Positions 24,581-32,250 of a stretch of DNA of 64,000 nucleotides are shown piece after piece. The translations under genes and the position numbers were made by a program. The stretch covers positions 124,001-188,000 of the forward strand of contig CAWGTW010000002.1 of NCBI GenBank assembly GCA_963825565.1. The letters run 5' to 3'. Position 1 is the stretch's first letter; the number at the start of each line of letters is the position of its first letter. A model generated the notes under the pieces. That model was not told the origin of the DNA. It worked only from the letters and a program-made list of their open reading frames with translations, and made no database searches. Source of the DNA: JBFGCT01 sp963825565. Lineage in GTDB: Bacteria; Actinomycetota; Acidimicrobiia; Acidimicrobiales; Ilumatobacteraceae.

Positions 24581-25963
24581 ATGCGCGTCGTCTTCGCCAC
24601 CGCCGAGTTGTCCCCGGTCGCCACCGTCGGAGGGCTCGCCGCCGCGGCGGCGGGCCTCGGTGCCGAGCTCCGGCGGGCTGGGGTCGACCTCGAACTGGTC
24701 CTGCCCGACTACGGCGGCGTGGTGCTCGACGGCGAGACGGCGATGGCCCTTCCGGTACCCGAGTGGGTCGGCCCGGCGAGCATCCGCCGCGGGGTGCACC
24801 CGGTGGTCGGCTCCCTGCACCTCGTTTCGGTGCCGGGCATCGCTCGCCCGCACCCGTACCTCACGCCCTCGGGCGAGGGCTGGCACGACAACGCCGAGCG
24901 GTTCTTCCGCTTCGCCCGTGCCGTCGCGTCCTACGTCGCGCTCGACCGGCCCGACGTGCTGCACCTCAACGACTGGCACACCGGAGCGGTGCTGGCTGCG
25001 CTGACCGATCCGCCGCCGACCGTGATGTCGATCCACAACCTGGCGTATCAGGGGGTGGCCGCCGGGTGGTGGCAGGCGCTGATCGGCCCGCGGGCGGAGC
25101 ACTTCGAGTGGTGGGGCGACACCAACCCGCTGTCGGGCGGGTTGGCGCTGGCCGATCGCGTCGTCGCCGTCTCGCCGAACTACGCCCGCGAGATCTGCAC
25201 ACCCGAGGGCGGGATGGGGCTCGACGGGCCGCTGCGGGCTCGGGGCGACGCGCTGCTCGGGATCCTCAACGGCATCGACACCGACGTCTGGAACCCGGCG
25301 ACCGACGAGTTGATCGCCGCCCGGTTCGATGCCGCGACCCTGGAGCGTCGGGTGGCGAATCGCTCGGCGCTGTGCGACCGCGTCGGCCTCCCCGACGACG
25401 ACGTCCCACTGGCAACGATCGTCACCCGCCTCACCCATCAGAAGGGTGTCGACCTGATCACGCCACTCGTGCCGCTGTTCGCACAGATCCCGATGCGCCT
25501 CGCCGTGCTCGGCTCCGGCGATGCCGCGACCGCCGGCGAGCTCCACCGGCTCGCCGCGCTGTTCCCCGACACGCTGGCCTTCGTCGAGGGCTACGACGAA
25601 GCGCTGTCGCACCTGCTGTTCGCCGGCGGCGACCTGTTCGTGATGCCGAGCCGGTTCGAGCCCTGCGGGCTGACCCAGATGCAGGCGATGCGCTACGGCA
25701 ACATCCCGGTCGTCACCGCGGTCGGCGGGCTGGTCGACACCGTGCCCGACGCCGACGAGAGCGCCCGCGGCCTGGGCTTCGTCGCCGCGCGGGCCGACCC
25801 GACCGATCTGCTGGCGGCGCTGTTCCGGGCGGCTCGCCGGGTCCGCGACAAGCGGCGGCGAGTGACGATCCAGAAGCGGATGATGGGTGTCGACTGGTCC
25901 TGGAGCGAGCCAGCGGCGCAGTATCTCGACCTCTACCGATCGTTGGCACCGGCGGTGACCTGA
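24581..25963 (+). CDS. glgA: Glycogen synthase (GT5), atypical at Lys15
   Basis: 460 residues, the length and order of GT5 glycogen synthases: LHLNDWHTGAV, MSIHNLAYQGV, LNGIDTDVWNP, ATIVTRLTHQKGVDL, and the C-terminal active site RFEPCGLTQMQAMRYGN with the conserved Glu, then VGGLVDTV. It should transfer glucose from ADP-glucose to alpha-1,4-glucan. The N-terminal nucleotide-sugar motif, KTGGL in E. coli GlgA, is TVGGL here (residues 15-19), so the ADP-glucose-contacting Lys15 is Thr. It is followed 21 bp later by glgC, the donor-making enzyme. CAGAAT ends 6 nt before the ATG, suggesting a leaderless mRNA. Confidence 0.85.
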   Translation: MRVVFATAELSPVATVGGLAAAAAGLGAELRRAGVDLELVLPDYGGVVLDGETAMALPVPEWVGPASIRRGVHPVVGSLHLVSVPGIARPHPYLTPSGEGWHDNAERFFRFARAVASYVALDRPDVLHLNDWHTGAVLAALTDPPPTVMSIHNLAYQGVAAGWWQALIGPRAEHFEWWGDTNPLSGGLALADRVVAVSPNYAREICTPEGGMGLDGPLRARGDALLGILNGIDTDVWNPATDELIAARFDAATLERRVANRSALCDRVGLPDDDVPLATIVTRLTHQKGVDLITPLVPLFAQIPMRLAVLGSGDAATAGELHRLAALFPDTLAFVEGYDEALSHLLFAGGDLFVMPSRFEPCGLTQMQAMRYGNIPVVTAVGGLVDTVPDADESARGLGFVAARADPTDLLAALFRAARRVRDKRRRVTIQKRMMGVDWSWSEPAAQYLDLYRSLAPAVT

Positions 25964-25984
25964 CCGGCGCGGTACGTTGGGACG

Positions 25985-27214
25985 ATGTTCGACGAACCGA
26001 AAGTCCTCGTCTTCGTGCTCGCCGGCGGGGAGGGGAAGCGCCTCCTCCCGCTGACCAACGACCGCGCCAAGCCGGCCGTGCCGTTCGGCGGGACCTATCG
26101 GATGATCGACTTCGCCCTCTCGAACTTCGCCAACGCCGACTACCGCAAGGTGATCGTGCTCACCCAGTACAAGAGCCACAGCCTCGACCGCCACATCTCC
26201 CAGACCTGGCGGTTCTCGACGTTGCTCGACGACTTCGTGACCGCCGTGCCCGCCCAGATGCGCCGGGGGCCGTACTGGTTCCAGGGCTCGGCCGACGCGA
26301 TCTACCAGAACCTCAACCTGATCCACGACGAGAACCCCGACATCTGCTGCGTGTTCGGTGCCGACCACATCTACCGGATGGACCCCCGCCAGATGGTCGC
26401 CGAGCACGTCGCGAGCGGCGCCGGGGTCACCGTCGCGGCGATCCCGGTTCCCAAGCACGAGGCGGTCGACTTCGGCGTGATCGAGGTCGACGACGACGGC
26501 AAGATCATCGCCTTCCACGAAAAGCTCGCCGACCCGCCGACGATGCCGGGCGACGACACGCGCTGCCTGGCGAGCATGGGCAACTACGTGTTCGACACCC
26601 AGACGCTGATCGACGTCGTCACCCCGAAAGACGACATCCACACCGACCTCGGCGGCGATGTCATCCCAGCGCTGACCAAGGCCGGCGTCGCCCGGGTCTA
26701 CGACTTCTCGAAGAACGTCGTGCCCGGCCAGTCCGAGCGCGAGCGTGGGTACTGGCGCGACGTCGGGTCCCTCGACGCGTTCTGGTCGGCCAACATGGAC
26801 CTGATCGCCCCGCTGCCCGTGTTCGATCTGTACAACGACCGCTGGCCGGTGTTCACGAGCCGCAAGGCGCTCCCGCCCGCCAAGGTGTCGCGCGGCGAGG
26901 GCGGCGAACCGTCCTATGTCGACGGCAGCCTGCTCTGCCAGGGATCGATCATCTCGGGCTCCCACGTCGAGCACTCGATCATCGGCCCCGGCGCGTTCGT
27001 CGACCACGACGCGCACGTCACCGACTCGATCCTCTTCCCCGGCGTGAAGATCGGTGCCGGGGCGCGCGTCCACCGCTGCATCATCGACAAGAACGTCGAG
27101 GTACCGGCGTGGGCCAGCATCGGGCACGACCCCGAGGCCGACCGTGCCGCCTACACGGTGAGCGACGGGGGCATCGTCGTCATCGAGAAGGGCCGCGTCT
27201 TCACGACGGGCTGA
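25985..27214 (+). CDS. glgC: Glucose-1-phosphate adenylyltransferase
   Basis: 409 residues, full length. The N-terminal nucleotidyltransferase domain has FVLAGGEGKRLLPLT with RPAVPFGG-like KPAVPFGGTYRMIDF, GSADAIYQN and FGADHIYRMDP. The C-terminal left-handed beta helix covers about 300-400 (GSIISGSHVEHSIIG). It makes ADP-glucose from glucose-1-phosphate and ATP for GlgA immediately upstream. TACGTT ends 6 nt before the ATG, so glgC probably also has its own promoter. The last 14 bp overlap the convergent gene. Confidence 0.9.
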   Translation: MFDEPKVLVFVLAGGEGKRLLPLTNDRAKPAVPFGGTYRMIDFALSNFANADYRKVIVLTQYKSHSLDRHISQTWRFSTLLDDFVTAVPAQMRRGPYWFQGSADAIYQNLNLIHDENPDICCVFGADHIYRMDPRQMVAEHVASGAGVTVAAIPVPKHEAVDFGVIEVDDDGKIIAFHEKLADPPTMPGDDTRCLASMGNYVFDTQTLIDVVTPKDDIHTDLGGDVIPALTKAGVARVYDFSKNVVPGQSERERGYWRDVGSLDAFWSANMDLIAPLPVFDLYNDRWPVFTSRKALPPAKVSRGEGGEPSYVDGSLLCQGSIISGSHVEHSIIGPGAFVDHDAHVTDSILFPGVKIGAGARVHRCIIDKNVEVPAWASIGHDPEADRAAYTVSDGGIVVIEKGRVFTTG

Positions 27215-28043
27215 GGAGGCGCTCGACCAAGGCGCCGAACGCGGCGTCGAGCACGGGTGGGCGCCCGGCTTCGACGTCGGCCCAGAACGTGCGCAGCAGG
27301 GGAGCGGCACCGAACGTCTCGGCGGGTTCCGTCGATGCCGGCAGGCCGATCGCCTCGCCGTCGCGCTCGACGGTCGGGACCGGCAGCAGCTCGACGCGCA
27401 GCGTGCCCCGTGCGCTCGCAGCCTGCAGCTCCCAGCGCGCCGGCCCGAGGTCGGCGGCCGGGGCGATCCCGAGGCGGGCGGTCGGGCCGGATGCGAAGTG
27501 CAGTGTGTAGCCCGTGCCGTTCGTCGCCGAGCCGGTCGGGTCGCCCCAACCGGCCAGGCGTGTCGAGAACACCGCGACGGCCGTGAGCGGCCAGGCGAGT
27601 CCGAGCGGGCTCGCCCGGCCGGACAGATGCTCGACGCGGCCGAGCCGGCCGAGCTCGACGAACCATCGCTGGACGGCCGGCGCCGTCGGGAACATCTCCG
27701 CCATCACCAGCCGGGCCGACGATCGCGCCGCGGCCGAGGCGACGAGCGCCGCGCCGTCGGCGTCGAGGCCGGGCGTGAGCAGGACGTGGACGCCGCGGTC
27801 GAGCAACGACGCTGCGTGCCCGGCACGGACCTCGGCCGGCGTGTCGACGATGACGATCTCGGCACCGACCGTGGTCAGCAGCTCGTCGAGGGGCACGATC
27901 GGCGCGTCGACGTGGTCGGCGACGAGCTGTGGGGACTCGCCGGAGATCGCCACCAGTGGCCACCCGAGGGTCCGGGCGGCGGCGGCGAACATCGCCGCCG
28001 TCGCCCCGGTTCCGGCGAGGGCGACGGTCGGGCCGGCGGTCAC
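27201..28043 (-). CDS. Gfo/Idh/MocA-like Rossmann protein, possibly degenerate
   Basis: 280 residues beginning with a nucleotide-binding strand VALAGTGATAAMFAAAA and a second half with strands typical of the Gfo/Idh/MocA C-terminal domain. The EKP catalytic motif of the family is not visible; the equivalent position reads LLTPGLDADG. Hence it may be a non-catalytic or novel dehydrogenase-like protein. The GTG start is 6 nt after TAGGTT. It is convergent with glgC, overlapping by 14 bp, and divergent from the PBP gene. Confidence 0.5.
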   Translation of the reverse strand: MTAGPTVALAGTGATAAMFAAAARTLGWPLVAISGESPQLVADHVDAPIVPLDELLTTVGAEIVIVDTPAEVRAGHAASLLDRGVHVLLTPGLDADGAALVASAAARSSARLVMAEMFPTAPAVQRWFVELGRLGRVEHLSGRASPLGLAWPLTAVAVFSTRLAGWGDPTGSATNGTGYTLHFASGPTARLGIAPAADLGPARWELQAASARGTLRVELLPVPTVERDGEAIGLPASTEPAETFGAAPLLRTFWADVEAGRPPVLDAAFGALVERLLSPS

Positions 28044-28100
28044 GTCAAGAACCTATCGGTGCCGCCAACCGGGCTTCGAACGCCAGTAACTTGGGGTGTC

Positions 28101-30290
28101 GTGCGGATCGTCGGCGTGCTTCCTCGGCTGGTGGCGGTCATCGCTGCCGGCGCCCTCCTGGTGACGGCGGTGGTGGTCGCCGTCGCGCCGCGCCTGTGGG
28201 CGATCGCCAACGCGCACGAGGAGTCGCCGGTCACGCTGCCCCCGTTCGAGCCGCTCGCCCAGCGGACCTACGTCTACGACGTCGAAGGCAACGAGATCGC
28301 CGTGTTCGAGCTGGAGAACTCCCAGCCGATGAAGTACGAGGACATCCCGCCCCAGGTCGTCCAGGCGTTCCTGACCGTCGAGGACAAGGAGTTCTTCAAT
28401 CACGACGGGGTCAACCTGCGCAGCGCAGGGCGGGCGATGCTGTCGAACTTCTCCTCCGACGCCCCACTCCAGGGCGCGTCGACGATCACGATGCAGGTCG
28501 TGAAGAACGACTTCCTCGCCGGCCTCGAGCGCGACGGCCGGTACAAGGGCCTGCAGACGCACTATGCACTGATGCTGGAGAAGGAGCTGACCAAGGAGGA
28601 GATCCTCGAGCGGTATCTCAACACCGTGTTCTTCGGCAACAACGCGTACGGCATCCAGGCCGCAGCCGAGACCTACTTCGGCAAGACCGCCGACCAGCTC
28701 ACGTTCATCGAGTCGGCGTTCCTCGCCGGCCTCGTGCGGTCGCCGTCGGGCTTCGACCCGATCAACAAGCCCGAGCGCAGCCGTCAGCGCTGGTTGCAGG
28801 TCCTCGAACGCCTGGAGGGCGACGAGTACCTCACCGCGGAGCAGGCCGAGTTCTGGGCCGAGGAGTTCGTCCTGCCCGAGCGGGTGCGCTCGCTGCCGAC
28901 CCGCAACTTCAAACGGACGTACTACTCCGAGGCGCTGCGCGACTACCTCCTCAACCGGTCGACGATCCTCGGTGAGACCTATCAGGAGCGGTACAACCTG
29001 CTGTTTCGCGGTGGGCTGCGGATCCACACGACGCTGAACCAGTCGCTCCAGCAGAAGGCCGAGGAAGCACGCAACGTGCTGCCGAACACGATCGAGGGGT
29101 TCGACGCGGCGATCGTGTCGCTCGACTCGCAGTCGGGGGCGATCCGCGCGATGGTCGGCGGCTCGGGATTCGTGCCCAACGAGAACGAGGTCAACATGGC
29201 GCTGTCCCCGCGCCAGACCGGTTCGAGCATCAAGTTCTTCATCCTCGCTGCAGCGGTCCAGGCCGGCGCCCAGCCCGGCGACATCATCGACGGCGTGCGC
29301 GGGTGCCGGCTGCCGAACCCCGGCGACCCGAACGAACCGGTCTTCCAGATCACCGGCGGTGCGGCCGGCAGCGTCACCACCCTGGCGCAGCAGACGTGGA
29401 GCTCGATCAACTGCGCGTTCGCCAGGCTGTCGCAGATCGTCGGGCTGAACCGCGTGGTCGACACGACGTACCGGATGGCCGAGTCCGACTACCTCTACCT
29501 CGGTCAGCCGGCGTCGGAACGGGCTCCGATCGCCCCCTACGCCAGCTTCGCCACCGGTGCCAACGAGATGAGCCCCCTCGACATGGCCTCGGGCATGCAG
29601 ACCCTGGCCAACGGGGGACTCCACAAGCGGCCGTACTTCGTCGAGTACATCGACGGCGCGGACGGCCGGCGGGTCTACACCCGGCTCGATCCGGGGACGC
29701 AGGTCTTCGAACGCGGTGCGGCGCTGACCACGGTCGACATCCTGAAGGGTGTGCTTCGCACCGGGACCGCCCGCCGCTACCCGCTCGACGACGGGCGCCC
29801 GGCCTTCGGCAAGACCGGTACACAGCAGGACAACACCAACGCCTGGTTCGTCGGCGCGACCAAGCAGCTGACCACCGCGGTGTGGGTCGGCGATCCCGAC
29901 GCCTACACGCCGATGGTCGGCATCCCCGAGTTCCGCGCCGAGGGCGTTCCCAAGGTCCAGGGCGGGACGTTCCCCGCCCAGATCTGGAAGGCGTACATGG
30001 ATCCGGCGCATGCCTTCTTGCCGATCGAGGACTGGGACGCGCCCCCGCCGCCCGCCCGCCCGGACGCCCGCCTGGTGCTTCCCGGCGCGGAGTGCGCGTT
30101 CCAGGTGGTCGGCTACACGCCGGGCGCGACGATCGCGGTCGCCGCCCCGACGCCCGAGCCCGCCCCGCGCCCGAGCCGGCGCCGGCGGGGCGCGCGCCGG
30201 CCCAGGCGCCCGACCCGGTCGCACCCGAGCCGCCGGTCGAGACCGCGCCGCCGGCGGTCATCTACGAGACGCTGCCCCCGGTCCCGGTGA
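28101..30290 (+). CDS. Class A penicillin-binding protein, C-terminal tail frameshifted
   Basis: Bifunctional peptidoglycan synthase. From a GTG (TAACTT ends 8 nt upstream) it has one TM helix (about 5-30), a GT51 transglycosylase domain (TVEDKEFFNHDG, GASTITMQVVKN, YLNTVFFGNNAYGIQAAAETYFGK) and a transpeptidase domain with SxxK in TGSSIKFF, SxN in SSINCAF and KTG in FGKTGTQQ. All catalytic motifs are intact. The last 45 or so residues as read (RPSRRRRGARRPRR...) are out of frame: a Pro/Ala-rich tail continues in the -1 frame to 30391. A missing C in the four-C run at 30163-30166 would restore it. The catalytic part is unaffected. Confidence 0.85.
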   Translation: MRIVGVLPRLVAVIAAGALLVTAVVVAVAPRLWAIANAHEESPVTLPPFEPLAQRTYVYDVEGNEIAVFELENSQPMKYEDIPPQVVQAFLTVEDKEFFNHDGVNLRSAGRAMLSNFSSDAPLQGASTITMQVVKNDFLAGLERDGRYKGLQTHYALMLEKELTKEEILERYLNTVFFGNNAYGIQAAAETYFGKTADQLTFIESAFLAGLVRSPSGFDPINKPERSRQRWLQVLERLEGDEYLTAEQAEFWAEEFVLPERVRSLPTRNFKRTYYSEALRDYLLNRSTILGETYQERYNLLFRGGLRIHTTLNQSLQQKAEEARNVLPNTIEGFDAAIVSLDSQSGAIRAMVGGSGFVPNENEVNMALSPRQTGSSIKFFILAAAVQAGAQPGDIIDGVRGCRLPNPGDPNEPVFQITGGAAGSVTTLAQQTWSSINCAFARLSQIVGLNRVVDTTYRMAESDYLYLGQPASERAPIAPYASFATGANEMSPLDMASGMQTLANGGLHKRPYFVEYIDGADGRRVYTRLDPGTQVFERGAALTTVDILKGVLRTGTARRYPLDDGRPAFGKTGTQQDNTNAWFVGATKQLTTAVWVGDPDAYTPMVGIPEFRAEGVPKVQGGTFPAQIWKAYMDPAHAFLPIEDWDAPPPPARPDARLVLPGAECAFQVVGYTPGATIAVAAPTPEPAPRPSRRRRGARRPRRPTRSHPSRRSRPRRRRSSTRRCPRSR

Positions 30291-30391
30291 CCGCCAAGGT
30301 CGACCTCGGCACGACGATCGACCCCAACAATCTCGACCCGCTGGCACCGTTGCCCTCGGTCGCAGCCGGGACGAGTGTGACCGCGTGCTGA
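30163..30391 (+). other. Displaced C-terminal tail of the PBP (other frame)
   Basis: In the frame starting one base earlier, the sequence after the CCCC run reads APEPAPAGRAPAQAPDPV and ends with VDLGTTIDPNNLDPLAPL then a stop at 30391. This Pro/Ala-rich extension is typical of actinobacterial class A PBP tails, whereas the frame actually continuing from the PBP gives an Arg-rich run. I read this as the true C-terminus, separated by a one-base deletion. Confidence 0.6.
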
Positions 30392-30410
30392 CCTGTCACA
30401 ATGGACGGCG

Positions 30411-31127
30411 ATGACCGTCGGCTCGATCACCGAACAGCTGCTCACCCTGCAACGCCTCGACACCGAGGCCGACCAGCTCACGATCCGCCGGGCGCGGCTG
30501 CCCGAACGTGACGAGTTCGAGGCGCGTTCGGCCGAACTGGCCGAGTGGGAGCGCCGCCGAGCCGAGATGCGCGACCGGATCGACGAGCTCGCCGCCGCGA
30601 TGGAGCATGCCGAGCGTCTCGGCGCCGAGCTCCGCACCGACAAACAGCGGCTCGAGGCGCAGTTGAAGACCGTCATCGCGCCGCGCGAGGCCGAGGCGCT
30701 GCTCAACGAGATCGCCACGGTCGCCGAACGCCTCGACGACATCGATGGGGGCGAGCTCGCCGACCTGACCGAGTCGACCGAGATCGAGGAGGCGCTCGCC
30801 ACGCACCTGCGCGCCGACGGCCCACTGCGGGTGGCGCTCGGCCAGGCCGACGAGGCGCTCGCGCTCGCGGTCGGCGACATCGATCGAGAGCTGACCGGCA
30901 TCGAGGACCGCCGTGCGGAGCTGCGTGCCGGGCTCGACCCGCCGATCCTTGCACGGTACGACCGGGTGCGCGGTCAGCTCGGGGTTGCCATCGCCCAACT
31001 CGTCGGGCACCGGTGCGACGGGTGCCACATCGACCTGTCCGCGGCCGAGGTCGACACGGCGAAGGACGAAGCGGCCGCGACCGGGATCACCGACTGCCCG
31101 CAGTGCGGGCGGATGCTCGTGATCTGA
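30411..31127 (+). CDS. CT398-like coiled-coil zinc-ribbon protein
   Basis: 238 residues. Most of the chain (about 5-190) is a long antiparallel coiled coil rich in Arg, Glu and Ala. The C-terminus is a zinc ribbon with two knuckles, CDGCHIDL and CPQCGRML. This is the architecture of the conserved CT398/DUF164 (zf-RING_7) family, implicated in interaction with export or transcription machinery but without a settled role. CACAAT ends 8 nt before the ATG. It probably forms a transcription unit with the following membrane protein. Confidence 0.75.
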   Translation: MTVGSITEQLLTLQRLDTEADQLTIRRARLPERDEFEARSAELAEWERRRAEMRDRIDELAAAMEHAERLGAELRTDKQRLEAQLKTVIAPREAEALLNEIATVAERLDDIDGGELADLTESTEIEEALATHLRADGPLRVALGQADEALALAVGDIDRELTGIEDRRAELRAGLDPPILARYDRVRGQLGVAIAQLVGHRCDGCHIDLSAAEVDTAKDEAAATGITDCPQCGRMLVI

Positions 31128-31140
31128 CGACTCCCGACAC

Positions 31141-31629
31141 GTGTGCTTCTGGTTCGTCGGCACCGCCGTCATCACCGTCGGCTTCGTGTTCCGCGACCCG
31201 CGCTTCGACTATCGACTGGTGATCGTCGGGTCGGTGCTGCCGGTCGCCGACGGGCTGTTCGGTGGGGCCCGCGCACTCCACAGCCTCACCGCGAGCGTGG
31301 CGCTCCTGGCGGTGCTGATGGTTGCCACCGCGGGGCGTCGACCGATCCGCCGCACCCTGCTCGGCCTGCCGATCGGGATGTTCCTGCACCTGGTGTTCGA
31401 CGGCGCTTGGAACGACACCGAGACGTTCTGGTGGCCCTTCACCGGGACCGGGTTCTCCGGCGCCGGCTGGCCGATCACCGAGCGCGGCGCGTGGTCGGTG
31501 GTGCTCGAGGCCGTCGGCGTCGCCCTCTGTGTGTGGTTGTGGCGCCGCAACGACCTCGGTGACGCCGCGCGGCGGCGGGCGTTCCTGCGCGACGGGCGGT
31601 TGGTCGCGGTGCCCGATCGATTCGGCTGA
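31141..31629 (+). CDS. Small integral membrane protein with conserved His/Asp
   Basis: 162 residues from a GTG, with about four hydrophobic segments. ALHSLTAS and GMFLHLVFDGAW put His and Asp residues at membrane boundaries, as in the DUF457/YdjM membrane-bound metal-dependent hydrolase group, but the resemblance is weak. It is 13 bp downstream of the CT398-like gene and is probably co-transcribed. Confidence 0.5.
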   Translation: MCFWFVGTAVITVGFVFRDPRFDYRLVIVGSVLPVADGLFGGARALHSLTASVALLAVLMVATAGRRPIRRTLLGLPIGMFLHLVFDGAWNDTETFWWPFTGTGFSGAGWPITERGAWSVVLEAVGVALCVWLWRRNDLGDAARRRAFLRDGRLVAVPDRFG

Positions 31630-31671
31630 CCGGCGTCGCTGCTGCGGCCCGTGGTATGGCACACTCTCGCC

Positions 31672-32250
31672 GTGCTGATCCTCGTCCGACACGGCCGAAC
31701 CGAGGCCAACGAGCGCGGGCTCCTGCAGGGTCGGTTGAACCAGGACCTCGACGAGCTCGGCCGGCGCCAGGCGATCGCCGTCGCCCGCTTCGTGACCGGG
31801 AGCTGCCACGTCGACTCGGTGATCTCCAGCCCGTTGAAGCGAGCCGTCCAGACCGCGTCGACGTTCGGGCGCGAGGTCGAGATCGACGATCGCTGGGTCG
31901 AGCTGTCGTACGGCGAGTACGAGGGGGTGCCGCACGCCGACGTCCCCTCCGAGGTCTGGCAACGGTGGCGCCACGATTACCACTACGTGCCGGCGGGCGG
32001 GGAGTCGCTCGCCGCGCTGGACGAGCGGGTGCGCGGCGCGTGCGAGGACCTGGTCGAGCGGGCCTCGCGCACCAATGTCGTCGTCGTCAGCCACGTCTCG
32101 CCGATGAAGTCGGCCGTCGCCTGGGCGCTCGGAACCGACATCGGCATCTCGTGGAACTGCCATCTCGACCACGCATCGGTCTGCCGGATCGTCTTTCGCG
32201 GCAGGCACCCGTTGCTCCAGACGTTCAACGAATCCGTCGCCGTCGATTGA
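31672..32250 (+). CDS. Histidine phosphatase (phosphoglycerate mutase-like)
   Basis: 192 residues from GTG. The phosphohistidine motif LVRHGRTEAN is at the very N-terminus (residues 4-13), with SSPLKRAVQTA and VVSHVSPMKSAV supplying the second catalytic His. It is short for glycolytic dPGM, so it is more likely a phosphatase of the cobC/GpgP type acting on a small phosphate ester. CACACT ends 6 nt upstream of this GTG, which favours it over the GTG at 31651. Its stop codon directly abuts the stop of the convergent CapA-type gene. Confidence 0.75.
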   Translation: MLILVRHGRTEANERGLLQGRLNQDLDELGRRQAIAVARFVTGSCHVDSVISSPLKRAVQTASTFGREVEIDDRWVELSYGEYEGVPHADVPSEVWQRWRHDYHYVPAGGESLAALDERVRGACEDLVERASRTNVVVVSHVSPMKSAVAWALGTDIGISWNCHLDHASVCRIVFRGRHPLLQTFNESVAVD

